A stretch of 41,488 nucleotides of DNA from Bacteroidales bacterium (GTDB taxonomy: Bacteria; Bacteroidota; Bacteroidia; Bacteroidales; UBA932): NCBI GenBank assembly GCA_016283985.1, contig JAEENZ010000118.1, positions 1 to 41,488 on the forward strand, given 5' to 3'. How positions within the stretch are numbered: position 1 is the first letter of the stretch; the number at the start of each line of letters is the position of its first letter. The translations under genes were made by a program, and so were the position numbers. This document shows positions 10,123 through 18,793 of this stretch, piece by piece. Below the pieces are notes generated by a model. That model ran no database searches, was not told where the DNA came from, and saw only the letters and a program-made list of their open reading frames with translations.

Positions 10123-10151
10123 GACCGGCTCCATGAGGGGCCGGTCTTTTT
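10123..10151 (+). terminator. Rho-independent terminator after SusC/D pair 1
   Basis: The stem GACCGGC (10123-10129) pairs with GCCGGTC (10140-10146) and is followed by TTTTT. It lies 22 nt past the SusD stop. Its T tract reaches the stop codon of the convergent GH92 gene (10150-10152), so the two transcription units are packed end to end. Confidence 0.85.
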
Positions 10152-12372
10152 ATTTCATTATGAATACCAGTTCCGCACCGTCCTTGATGTCTTCGTAGCG
10201 GATGGTGGTGCCTTTCAGCTTGACTCCGTTTAAGTAAACGGCCTTTACATACACGTGCTCGGGACTCCAGTTTTTCGTGCGTACGGTGAGGGTGCCTCCG
10301 TCGGAGAGATGGACTTTTACTCCGGGGACGCAGGGGGAGGCGAGTTCGTATTCGTTGCTGCCGGGGCAGACGGGGTAGAAGCCCATGCAGTTGAACAGGT
10401 ACCATGCGCTCATCTGCCCGCAGTCGTCGTTACCGCTTAGGGCGTCCGGGGTGTTGCCGTAGAAATGATCCGCCACGTAGCGCACCCATTTCTGGCACTC
10501 GCGGGGGGTGCCCAGTTTATTATACAGATAGAGCACGTGATGGCAGGGCTCGTTGCCGTGCCAGTATCCGCCTATGCGGCCCCAGATATCGTGGGCGCCG
10601 GGGATGTCGTCGCTCATTTCGAGCTTGAAGATGCTATCCAGACGGTCCCGCAGGAACTTCTTGCCGGCGATCTGCATGTACTCTTCGAATGCGTGGGGAA
10701 CAGTCCAGGTGTACTGCATGGTGAAGCCTTCGGTGATATCTCCCCAGCCGTTCACGCTTCCCGGGCCCTGGTAGGCAATGGGAGCGAATGGTGTGCGCCA
10801 GTTGCCCTCGGAGTCACGCCCGCGAGTGTAGAGTGTCTCGGGATCCACCAGATTCTTCCAGTTGCCGGAGCGCTTCAGGAAGAACTCGTAATCCTCCTGA
10901 TGCCCAAGGAGTTTGGCGGCCTGGGCTATGCACCAGTCATCGTAGGCGTATTCCAGAGTCTTGGAAACGGATTCCTTCTCCTTGTCGAAAGGCACGTAGC
11001 CGAGTTCGGTGTATTCCGGGATGCAGTCGTAATGAGGATTCGTGGCGGTGGTTTTCATCGCCTGGAAGGCGCGCTCGTAGTCGAAGCCCTTCACGCCCTT
11101 CACCATCATGTCCGCAAGCACGGAGCAGGAGTGGTAGCCTATCATGCACCAGGTCTCGCCACCGTAGAAACTCCAGATGGGAAGCATGTGCTCGGTGCTC
11201 TTGTCGTAGTGCTCCAGCATGGAGTTGGCGAGGTCGGCCTGGAGGGGTTTGTTCACCAGGTTGAGCAGGGGATGGAAGGCCCTGTAAGTATCCCATAATG
11301 AGAAGGTTGTGTAGTTGGTGAAGCCCTTCGCCATGCCGATGGTCTTGTCGTGCGCTCGGAAGCGCCCGTCCACGTCCTGGAAGAGGAAAGGATGCTGGGC
11401 GGTTCGGTAGACGCTGGTGTAGAAGGTCTCCTTGGTGGCCCGGTTGCAGGAAGGATCGAGTTCGTACTTGCCGAGTTCCTTCTCCCATAGAGCCTCTGCA
11501 CGGCTGCGCACGTCCTCGAAACCGAGCCCGTCGAGCTCGGTGAGATTCTTCAGCGCACCGTCGGTGCCTACGGCGGATACCGCCACCTTCACGCTTACCT
11601 GCTGCCCTTCTGCGGTGGGGAACTTGACGCAGGCCTGCAGGCCACGACCCCACGCCTCGAGGCTGCTGCGGAAGCGTTTCGTATTGTAAATCACGGGCTT
11701 ACCCTCCTGGAGGATGACGAAATTCTTTATGGGTTGGGAGAAGCGCGCAGCGAAGTAGACATAGCGGTCCGGGTTCCAGCCGGCCACGATTTTGCTGCCA
11801 ATGATAGTATGGTCGTCGAGCAGGCGGACGGAAGACCACTCGCATTTCCAGCGGAGAGTATGGTCCAAGTCGACCATGATGAAAGACTCCTCGCTGGCGG
11901 GGAAAGTGAAGCGGAGGATGCCGCTTCGGGCGGCCGCGGTCATCTCTGCGGTGACGCGGTAATCGAGCATCTCGACGGTGTAATAACCGGGATGCGCAGC
12001 CTCCTTTTCGTGGCTGAAACGGCTCCTGTATCCGCTGTCGGGATCCTCTGCGGTGCCCGTGGCAGATTTCAAAGTTCCGGTGCCGGGAACGAAGAGGAAG
12101 TCCCCGAGGTCGGGGATGCCGGTTCCGCTCAGGTGAGTGAGACTGAAGCCCATGATCGTGGGCTTGTTATACTTGTAGCCTGCGGCCGTGTCGTAGTCGT
12201 AATCGTCTGTGTCAGGGCTGATTTGGATTCCGCCGAAGGGAATCTGCGCCCCGGGATACACGTTGCCGAACCCGTCGGTGCCAATGAAGGGATTGACATA
12301 GTCTATCAGTCTTTCCTGCGCCCCTGCGCTGAGTGCAAGTGCTATAGTCAGAATTGAAAGTAATCGCTTCAT
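10150..12372 (-). CDS. GH92 family exo-alpha-mannosidase (copy 1)
   Basis: 740 aa with a type I signal peptide (cleavage near LSAGA-QE). The N-terminal beta-sandwich opens with VNPFIGTDGFGNVYPGAQIP, the standard GH92 start; the C-terminal (alpha/alpha)6 domain carries HGNEPCHH with the likely acid E608 and SGNDDCGQMSAWY with D649/D650 as the likely base pair. GH92 enzymes are Ca2+-dependent inverting alpha-mannosidases that trim mannose from N-glycans or mannans; linkage preference is not readable. The ATG overlaps the stop of the upstream GH92 gene (ATGA at 12369-12372), so the two are co-translated. About the same length as other GH92 proteins. Confidence 0.95.
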   Translation of the reverse strand: MKRLLSILTIALALSAGAQERLIDYVNPFIGTDGFGNVYPGAQIPFGGIQISPDTDDYDYDTAAGYKYNKPTIMGFSLTHLSGTGIPDLGDFLFVPGTGTLKSATGTAEDPDSGYRSRFSHEKEAAHPGYYTVEMLDYRVTAEMTAAARSGILRFTFPASEESFIMVDLDHTLRWKCEWSSVRLLDDHTIIGSKIVAGWNPDRYVYFAARFSQPIKNFVILQEGKPVIYNTKRFRSSLEAWGRGLQACVKFPTAEGQQVSVKVAVSAVGTDGALKNLTELDGLGFEDVRSRAEALWEKELGKYELDPSCNRATKETFYTSVYRTAQHPFLFQDVDGRFRAHDKTIGMAKGFTNYTTFSLWDTYRAFHPLLNLVNKPLQADLANSMLEHYDKSTEHMLPIWSFYGGETWCMIGYHSCSVLADMMVKGVKGFDYERAFQAMKTTATNPHYDCIPEYTELGYVPFDKEKESVSKTLEYAYDDWCIAQAAKLLGHQEDYEFFLKRSGNWKNLVDPETLYTRGRDSEGNWRTPFAPIAYQGPGSVNGWGDITEGFTMQYTWTVPHAFEEYMQIAGKKFLRDRLDSIFKLEMSDDIPGAHDIWGRIGGYWHGNEPCHHVLYLYNKLGTPRECQKWVRYVADHFYGNTPDALSGNDDCGQMSAWYLFNCMGFYPVCPGSNEYELASPCVPGVKVHLSDGGTLTVRTKNWSPEHVYVKAVYLNGVKLKGTTIRYEDIKDGAELVFIMK

Positions 12373-14684
12373 AACGAATAGGGTTTAGTGGCTGTTGCGA
12401 TGCCGCGGCGTTTATTGGCAGATTTGCTCATCACGAACTCGAGGGTGCCGCCTTCGAGCAGTTCGGCATGGGTGATATAGAGTTTGTCGTAAGGCTTGCC
12501 GTTGAGCTTCACGCTCTTAACATAGCGGTTGCGGTCGCTGACTCCGGGAGCCTTGATTTCCAGAGTCTTGCCGTTCTCCAGCTGCAGTTTTGCATAGGGG
12601 AGATAGGGGGCTCCCAGCACATACTGGTCGGTGCCGGGGCAGACGGGGTAGAATCCCAGCACGGAGAAGATGTACCAGGCGCTCATTTGTCCGCAGTCGT
12701 CGTTGCCGCCAAGGCCGCGGATTTCGGGCTTGTAAAATCTGTCGATTATCTCGCGCAGCCAGTACTGGGTCTTCCAGGGCTGGGAGGTCCAGGCATAGAG
12801 GTAGGGGATATGGTGGCTGGGCTCGTTGCCGTGCACGTATCCGCCGAGCAGGCAATCGGCCGTAATGTCCTCATTATCAGCGTAGCAGTACTCGGGGAGG
12901 TCGCTGCCGAAGAGGTCGTCGAGGTTGGCGATGAACTTCTTGTCGCCGCCCATCATCTGCTTCAGGCCGTTCACGTCCTGGGGCACGTGGAAGGAATAGT
13001 TGAGGGAGTTTCCCTCGATGAATCCCTGGCCCACGGTCTGCTTTATGTCGAATTCGGGCTTGAAGGAGCCGTCGGTGTAACGGGGCCGGGCAAGGCCGAG
13101 CCCGGTGTCGAACACGTTCTTCCAGTAGCCCGCGCGCCTGAGGTATCTCTCGGCCACGGCGGTGTTGCCGAGGCGCTGCGCCGCAGCGGAGATGGTCCAG
13201 TCGTCGTAAGAGTATTCCAGGGTGTTGCTGGCCGCGGTGGATGTCTTGTCGAATGGCACGTAGCCAAGCTTCATGTATTCCCCGAGCCCGCTGTACCAAG
13301 GCACGGTGGAGGTGGAAACCATCGCCTTCAGGGCTTCTTCCGCGTCGATCTTCAGGCCTTTGGCAACCGCATCGGACAGCACGGAAACCGCGTGGTATCC
13401 GGTCATGCACCAGTTCTCGTTGGCCATGTGGCTCCAGATGGGGAGCATGTGGTGGGCGCTCTGCTCGTAGTGCGCGAGCATCGATGCTATCATATCCTCC
13501 GCCTGCGCGGGTTTCAGCAACGCCAGGAAAGGATGCTCCGCCCGGTAGGTGTCCCAGAGCGAGAAGACGGTGTAGTTGGTGAAGCCGTCAGCCTGGTGGA
13601 GTTCATGGTCGAGGCCGCGGTAGAGTCCGTCCACATCCATGTAAACCGAAGGGTTGATCATGGTGTGGTAGAGGGATGTGTAGAACATCTTCTTTTCTGC
13701 GTCGGAGCCCTGAATGTCTATGCAACCCAGCTCCTTCTCCCAGGCGGCATCGGCATCGGCCAGGATGCGGTCGAAGCTCTTGCCCTCGGCTTCAGCCTTC
13801 AGATTCTTGAGCGCCCCGGTGGTGCCGGTGGCGGATATGCCCACCTTCACCACGAGTTCCGGGTTGGAGGCGGTATCAAACTTGAACCAGGCGGCTAGCT
13901 TGCGGCCCGCCATCTCCGGGAAATTGTGGTACTGGGGGAACTTGCTGTATCCTCCTTTATAATATATGGGGGCCTTGTCCTTGTAGCCGTATTCGGTGAT
14001 AGGTTGGGAGAAACTGATGGCGAAGTAGGTGTAATTCGTTCTCGCCCAGCCGTTTGTGATCCGGTAGCCGGTGATGAGGGTGGGAGAAACCACACGGACC
14101 TCGGCCCAGAGGGTCTTGCCGTCGTAGTTGTAGATGCCGTGGTCGAGGTCCAGCACCAGATGACCCTGCGAGGCTTTCGGGAAGGTGTAGCGGTGCACGC
14201 CGACGCGCTTGGTGGCGGTGAGTTCCGCCCTGATGCCGCTGTCCTGGAGGGTTACCTCGTAGTGGCCCGCTCCGGCGGATTCGGAGTCGTGGCTGAAACG
14301 CTGGCGGTAGCCGGAATCAGGGTCTTCCGCGGTGCCGGGAACGAGCTTGATCTCGCCCGTGCCGGGCATCAGGAGTATGTCTCCCAGGTCGGAGTGGCCG
14401 GTGCCGCTGAAATGGGTGTGGCTGAAGCCTACGATAGTTTTGTCATCATACTGATAACCAGCGCAGTACTCGTATGTGCGAGGCTGGTATCTGCCCTTGA
14501 TGTTATGGGGGATCATGTCGGTATCAGGGCTGAGCTGCACGCCTCCGAAGGGTACGCAGGCTCCGGGGAAGGTGTGTCCCATGCCGGCGGTGCCGATGAA
14601 AGGATCTACATATTGTGTTTTTTGGGCGTAGAGAGAGCTGCAGAGGCAGATCAGGCCGATGGTCAGTAGGTTTCGTGTTTTCAT
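12369..14684 (-). CDS. GH92 family exo-alpha-mannosidase (copy 2)
   Basis: 771 aa from the ATG at 14682-14684. I chose this start because a clear signal peptide (MKTRNLLTIGLICLCSSLYA) begins there; the upstream in-frame extension to 14921 is antisense to the divergent gene and has no secretory character. The GH92 hallmarks are VDPFIGTAGMGHTFPGACVP at the N-terminus, HGNEPSHH with E621 as probable acid, and GGNDDCGQMSAWY with D662/D663 as probable base. It is the first gene of the minus-strand pair and is a diverged paralogue of the next one, suggesting two alpha-mannose linkages are handled. It is divergent from the DUF4988/phosphoesterase gene across 76 bp. Confidence 0.95.
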   Translation of the reverse strand: MKTRNLLTIGLICLCSSLYAQKTQYVDPFIGTAGMGHTFPGACVPFGGVQLSPDTDMIPHNIKGRYQPRTYEYCAGYQYDDKTIVGFSHTHFSGTGHSDLGDILLMPGTGEIKLVPGTAEDPDSGYRQRFSHDSESAGAGHYEVTLQDSGIRAELTATKRVGVHRYTFPKASQGHLVLDLDHGIYNYDGKTLWAEVRVVSPTLITGYRITNGWARTNYTYFAISFSQPITEYGYKDKAPIYYKGGYSKFPQYHNFPEMAGRKLAAWFKFDTASNPELVVKVGISATGTTGALKNLKAEAEGKSFDRILADADAAWEKELGCIDIQGSDAEKKMFYTSLYHTMINPSVYMDVDGLYRGLDHELHQADGFTNYTVFSLWDTYRAEHPFLALLKPAQAEDMIASMLAHYEQSAHHMLPIWSHMANENWCMTGYHAVSVLSDAVAKGLKIDAEEALKAMVSTSTVPWYSGLGEYMKLGYVPFDKTSTAASNTLEYSYDDWTISAAAQRLGNTAVAERYLRRAGYWKNVFDTGLGLARPRYTDGSFKPEFDIKQTVGQGFIEGNSLNYSFHVPQDVNGLKQMMGGDKKFIANLDDLFGSDLPEYCYADNEDITADCLLGGYVHGNEPSHHIPYLYAWTSQPWKTQYWLREIIDRFYKPEIRGLGGNDDCGQMSAWYIFSVLGFYPVCPGTDQYVLGAPYLPYAKLQLENGKTLEIKAPGVSDRNRYVKSVKLNGKPYDKLYITHAELLEGGTLEFVMSKSANKRRGIATATKPYSL

Positions 14685-14689
14685 ATTTG

Positions 14690-14697
14690 CGAAGATA
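14690..14697 (-). promoter_or_regulatory. Candidate -7 element of the GH92 operon
   Basis: On the minus strand TATCTTCG matches TAnnTTTG at 7 of 8 positions and ends 5 nt before the GH92 ATG. If it is used, the mRNA would be leaderless or nearly so. No strong -33 TTG is seen about 20 nt upstream, only T-rich sequence. The 76 bp divergent gap also has TAACTTTA on the + strand, a weak candidate for the opposite gene. Confidence 0.35.
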
Positions 14698-14760
14698 CGA
14701 ATTATTTTTTTAGAAAATATTCTTAACTTTAACGGATTATTGACAATAACACTGATTCTG

Positions 14761-17451
14761 ATGAAAAGATTCATTTGTTTATTTATTCTGGCAGCAGGCC
14801 TTCTGGTGGCAGGCTGCTCGGAGTATGACGACAGCGAACTCCGTTCCCGTATCGAAAAAGTGGAGCAGGAACTTGCACGTGCAAAAAGCGATCTCGAGGC
14901 ATTGAAAACGCTCGTGGCCATAGTCCAGCAAAACCAGGACGGACTGGCCGCTAAGGTTTACGTCACGAAGGTGGAACCTTTCACCGAGGACGACGCCAGC
15001 GGATGGATGGTGTATTTCACCAGCGGGGATCCCATAAAGATATACAATGGCAAAGACGGCAAGGATGGCAAGGACGGAACCAACGGCACGAACGGTACGA
15101 ACGGAACCAACGGCACTGACGGAACCAACGGCAAGGACGGCAAGGACGGCGCGGATGGCGATTCGCTGTTCTACAGCGTGGAAGTGTTGGGTGGCAACGT
15201 TGTGATCACCCTCATGGACGGCACCGTTTATACGATCCCGCTCATCAGCATGCAGAGGAATGCACTCTTCGAAGAAGATAAAATCGTCCTTTCGCTCGCC
15301 GCGATAAGTGACGTCCATATCGGCAACGGTTACGGCTCGGAGGCCAAATTCACTTCGGCTTTGCAGCAGCTGAAGGCAAAGGCCGCGGTAAAGGATGCCG
15401 ACGGACTGGATGCGGTCATGATAGTAGGGGACATGGTCAATACCGTAAGTCAGAGCCAGATCACAACCCTCAAGACCCTTTACGAAGAACAGTTCAACCC
15501 CGTGAAGGTTCCCATGATCTACACCATTGGCAACCATGACATGAATTCCGGATGCAAATGGTCCAGTGCCACCGTTGAATCCAACAAACCTTTCCGGACC
15601 ATCCTCGGGGACAATTATTTCCTTACCGACCAGGACCAGACGGCACGTATCGACATGGAATGCAGGCACTGCGTCGTGGGGGACTTCCATATCCTCTGCA
15701 TCACTCCTTTCAACGACGATCCCGTGCTGTACGACCCCAACGCCCTTACCTGGCTCGACACCCAACTTAAGGCGATAACCGATGCCGAGCCGGACAGGTA
15801 CGTGCTGCTGCTTACCCATCCCATGATATATGCCACCGTCTACGGCAGTTATCTGGGCAGCTACTGGTATACCCAGCAGCTTACCAGCATCCTGGTAAAA
15901 TATCCTCAGGTAATAACCTTCGGAGGGCATCTCCACTTCCCTCTGAACGACCCCAGAAGCATCTGGCAGGGCGATTTCACCGCGATGGGCTGCGCTTCGG
16001 TCAGCTACATGGCTTTCGAGGGAGGGGACTACGAGAACAAGAAGAGCGCCACGGTGCTCAATGATGCCGGTGAGTATTCGGAAGGTCTCCTCGTCCAGTT
16101 CGACGTAAACGGCAACATGAGGGCTACCCGGATGGACTTTTACCGCTCGGCCGAGATAGGTAAGGCCTGGGAGATTTCTCATCCCAATAAGGACAAGACA
16201 CATCTCGACAAATACAATCACGCCTCCCTGGCCGCCATAAATTCCGCACCGGTGCTTTCTACGGCAACGGTTACGGTAGGGGCCGTTTCCGACGGCAAGG
16301 CTAATGTCAGCGTAACCTTTGCGGCCGCTACGGACGATGAACTCGTCCACCATTACAGGGTTTCGCTCAAGATGGGAAGCAAGGCCGTGGTGACCAAGAA
16401 TTACATGGCAGACTTCTATCGCTGCCCGCAGCCTTCGCAGATGAAGTCGGAATGGACTGTGGATCTCGGAAGCGTAGCGGAAGGGAAGTATGCATTGAAC
16501 ATAGTCGCGGTCGATTCCTGGGATGCCGCCAGCACCCCCCTGGTGAAGGAAGTCATTGTGGGTACGGTCTCCGCAGACACGTCCTTCTGGACAAACGACT
16601 CCTCCGGCAGCAAGGCCCAGGCAGGTGGTTCCGGAACGGTTAACGGCAGCTGGCTGAGTTATTCGGACGGCACCGTCAGCTGGACTGCGAACACGACCGG
16701 AGCGCCGCGCAAGGAGGAGATAACCCTTCCCGATGGCAGCAAGTACACCGTAACACAACTTGAAGAGAAAGACTTCAAGGGCAACTGGACCTTCAAGGCA
16801 AAACGCTTCGGAGGCTCGAACAAACTTGGTCTTACCAATCAGAACAGTTCAAGCGCCAACGTGGTATTCGGAGCACCCCTGTCGGGAACGCCCCTTGCGG
16901 ATGTCGTTTCGGGACAAACCGTAACCAACAACATCGGCATCACGGGACTATTCTCCACCGCCGTCATGGATGCGTCGGTCGAGATAGACTATGATTTCGA
17001 GTTCGTCCGTCTTGGCCTGTTCTTCGACGAACGCAGCGCCCAGAGCGTGAATACGGGGGACGGCACCTATCCTTATGCATATTTCGCTCCCGAACTCGGC
17101 GCATCCTTCATTGCAGGAGCCTATAATTTCAGCCCCTGTCCTTTCGCCACGTCCCAGAATTACGGCTGGGTGTGGTTCGAAGCGGATCCGACCCTGCAGA
17201 CTTTCAAGTACAACAAGTCCAATGCCCATAAATGGCTGGTGACGGGAAGCCTGTCCAACTATTACGTTGTTGGTATTTCCGTGCTGGTTTCCAAGACGGA
17301 GACCCCGGCTTCCGGCAGCCTGCGCAGCCCGAACAGCAGCGCCGGTACTGCCGGATACGACCTTATCTATCAGGCGAATTTCGGTTATGGAGATTCCGGG
17401 GTCAGTGCTGAACAGGGCATCGAAAACGGTATGACATTTACGAAGAAATGA
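14761..17451 (+). CDS. DUF4988 / collagen-like / calcineurin-type metallophosphoesterase lipoprotein
   Basis: 896 aa from the ATG at 14761, chosen because the lipoprotein signal peptide (LLVAGC, C19) starts there; upstream in-frame codons back to 14659 overlap the divergent GH92 start. The order is: heptad-like coiled coil (about 25-65, SRIEKVEQELARAKSDLEAL), DUF4988-type segment, Gly-X-Y tract (97-133), then a calcineurin-like phosphoesterase with all metal motifs: D184/H186 (SDVH), D224 (GDMVN), N258-H259-D260 (GNHD), H353 (THPM) and H390/H392 (GHLH). An Ig-like domain (about 495-605) and an unrecognised C-terminal beta-rich part follow. It should be a surface-anchored metal-dependent phosphoesterase; its substrate is unknown. 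The following GH29 gene starts 1 nt after its stop. Confidence 0.88.
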   Translation: MKRFICLFILAAGLLVAGCSEYDDSELRSRIEKVEQELARAKSDLEALKTLVAIVQQNQDGLAAKVYVTKVEPFTEDDASGWMVYFTSGDPIKIYNGKDGKDGKDGTNGTNGTNGTNGTDGTNGKDGKDGADGDSLFYSVEVLGGNVVITLMDGTVYTIPLISMQRNALFEEDKIVLSLAAISDVHIGNGYGSEAKFTSALQQLKAKAAVKDADGLDAVMIVGDMVNTVSQSQITTLKTLYEEQFNPVKVPMIYTIGNHDMNSGCKWSSATVESNKPFRTILGDNYFLTDQDQTARIDMECRHCVVGDFHILCITPFNDDPVLYDPNALTWLDTQLKAITDAEPDRYVLLLTHPMIYATVYGSYLGSYWYTQQLTSILVKYPQVITFGGHLHFPLNDPRSIWQGDFTAMGCASVSYMAFEGGDYENKKSATVLNDAGEYSEGLLVQFDVNGNMRATRMDFYRSAEIGKAWEISHPNKDKTHLDKYNHASLAAINSAPVLSTATVTVGAVSDGKANVSVTFAAATDDELVHHYRVSLKMGSKAVVTKNYMADFYRCPQPSQMKSEWTVDLGSVAEGKYALNIVAVDSWDAASTPLVKEVIVGTVSADTSFWTNDSSGSKAQAGGSGTVNGSWLSYSDGTVSWTANTTGAPRKEEITLPDGSKYTVTQLEEKDFKGNWTFKAKRFGGSNKLGLTNQNSSSANVVFGAPLSGTPLADVVSGQTVTNNIGITGLFSTAVMDASVEIDYDFEFVRLGLFFDERSAQSVNTGDGTYPYAYFAPELGASFIAGAYNFSPCPFATSQNYGWVWFEADPTLQTFKYNKSNAHKWLVTGSLSNYYVVGISVLVSKTETPASGSLRSPNSSAGTAGYDLIYQANFGYGDSGVSAEQGIENGMTFTKK
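15049..15159 (+). repeat. Collagen-like Gly-X-Y coding repeat (9 bp unit)
   Basis: Twelve consecutive Gly-X-Y triplets (GKD x3, GTN x4, GTD, GTN, GKD x2, GAD, then GD) are encoded by degenerate 9-bp units such as GGCAAGGACGGC and GGAACCAACGGC. It lies between the coiled coil and the phosphoesterase domain. Such tracts can vary in copy number by slippage; codon variation between units (ggc/ggt/gga, aac/acg) lowers but does not remove that chance. Confidence 0.9.
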
Positions 17452-17452
17452 T

Positions 17453-18793
17453 ATGTTAGCAACAATTCTCTCAATCCTCATGGCTTCGGCGCTGGCAACT
17501 GCCCCCGCCGACATTAAAGAAGGAATCCAGGGCTATGTGCCCACCGCGGAGGCGGCTGCCGCCAAGGAGCAGTTCCGCGACGACAAGTTCGGCGTATTCA
17601 TCCACTGGGGAGTGTATTCGATGCTCGCCCGCGGCGAATGGGTGATGAACGTAGATAAGATTCCCTACAAGGAATACTCCAAACTCCCGGGAGGATTCTA
17701 TCCCTCGAAGTTCGATGCCGACCGCTGGGTTGCCCAGATCAAGGCCTCCGGCGCCAGGTACATCACCATCACCTCCCGACATCACGACGGATTCTCGATG
17801 TTCGACACCAAGGCGTCCGACTACGACATAATGGATGCATCCCCATTCAAGAGGGACGTGCTGAAGGAACTTGCCGACGCCTGCCACCGCCAGGGAATCA
17901 AGCTGAACTTCTACTACTCCCTGCTGGACTGGGGCCGGGACGACTATCCCCGCGATCCTGCAATCGCCCATACTGATAAGGAAAGGGAGATGTATGCGAA
18001 GTACCTGGACTTCATGTGCGCGCAGATTACAGAGCTCCTCACCAACTACGGCCCCATAGGCTGCATCTGGTTCGACGGCGACTGGGCGAAGATCAAGAAA
18101 CCTGCGCCCGGCGAGGAGATAAAGATAGATTTCGACTGGGGATACGAGCGCATCTATAGCCTTATCCACAGCCTGCAGCCTTCCTGCCTGGTGGGTAACA
18201 ACCATCACCGCGTGCCCATTCCCGGGGAGGATATCCAGATCTTCGAACGCGATATCCCCGGAGAGAATCAGGCCGGATACGGCCGTACCAGCCATGTCAG
18301 CACCGAACTGGCCCTGGAGACCTGCAAGACACTGAACAAGAGCTGGGGATACGACATAAAGGACGAGAACTGGAAGTCCGTTCCTGAACTCATCCGCATC
18401 CTCCTTGCAACCTCCGGCCGCAACGCCAACCTGCTGCTGAACGTCGGCCCCCAGCCGGACGGATGCATCCCCGAAGAGAGTGTGGTCCGCCTGGCGGAGA
18501 TGGGCAAGTGGCTGAGTGCCAACGGAGAAACCATCTTCGGCACCCGCGCCACCATGTTAAAGCCCCAGCCCTGGGGTGTGCTCACGCATAAGGAAGGCAA
18601 GATCTATCTCCACGTAATGGAGGCTCCGGAAGGGGGAGTGATCACCCTGCCCTTCAAACTCAAGGCAAAGAAGGTAAAGGAGTTCGCCACTGGTGCTCCT
18701 CTCAAGTCCAAGAAGACCAAGAAGGATTTCACCGTCACGGTGCCGACGGGTATTGACTGCAGTGTAGATTACATCATAGAGATTGACCTATGA
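17453..18793 (+). CDS. GH29 family alpha-L-fucosidase
   Basis: 446 aa with a type I signal peptide (LSILMASALA). The GH29 barrel is complete: FGVFIHWGVYSM, ITITSRHHDGFSMFDTK, NFYYSLLDWGR, and the nucleophile D208 in CIWFDGDW, followed by NLLLNVGPQPDG. GH29 enzymes are retaining exo-alpha-fucosidases that release terminal L-fucose, likely in the periplasm here. The acid/base residue is not conserved enough for me to place it. Length is close to the short GH29 proteins, without an added carbohydrate-binding domain. The gene sits 1 nt after the phosphoesterase stop and overlaps the next gene by ATGA at 18790-18793, so it is in the middle of one operon. Confidence 0.95.
   Translation: MLATILSILMASALATAPADIKEGIQGYVPTAEAAAAKEQFRDDKFGVFIHWGVYSMLARGEWVMNVDKIPYKEYSKLPGGFYPSKFDADRWVAQIKASGARYITITSRHHDGFSMFDTKASDYDIMDASPFKRDVLKELADACHRQGIKLNFYYSLLDWGRDDYPRDPAIAHTDKEREMYAKYLDFMCAQITELLTNYGPIGCIWFDGDWAKIKKPAPGEEIKIDFDWGYERIYSLIHSLQPSCLVGNNHHRVPIPGEDIQIFERDIPGENQAGYGRTSHVSTELALETCKTLNKSWGYDIKDENWKSVPELIRILLATSGRNANLLLNVGPQPDGCIPEESVVRLAEMGKWLSANGETIFGTRATMLKPQPWGVLTHKEGKIYLHVMEAPEGGVITLPFKLKAKKVKEFATGAPLKSKKTKKDFTVTVPTGIDCSVDYIIEIDL

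Noticed and set aside
12468..13898. 476-codon plus-strand ORF opposite the second GH92 gene
   Set aside because: It is antisense to a gene with complete GH92 motifs, has no recognisable domain, and long open antisense frames are expected at this GC content.
14685..14921. N-terminal extension of the second GH92 to an upstream Met at 14921
   Set aside because: It would run through the divergent gene's start and adds Ser/Arg-rich residues before a perfect signal peptide that begins at 14684.
15049..15159. Short tandem repeat considered as a CRISPR or non-coding repeat
   Set aside because: The 9 bp units are contiguous without spacers and encode a continuous Gly-X-Y tract in frame.
14779..16758. 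659-codon minus-strand ORF opposite the phosphoesterase gene
   Set aside because: The plus strand carries an intact lipoprotein signal, Gly-X-Y tract and all metallophosphoesterase motifs; the antisense product shows no family features.
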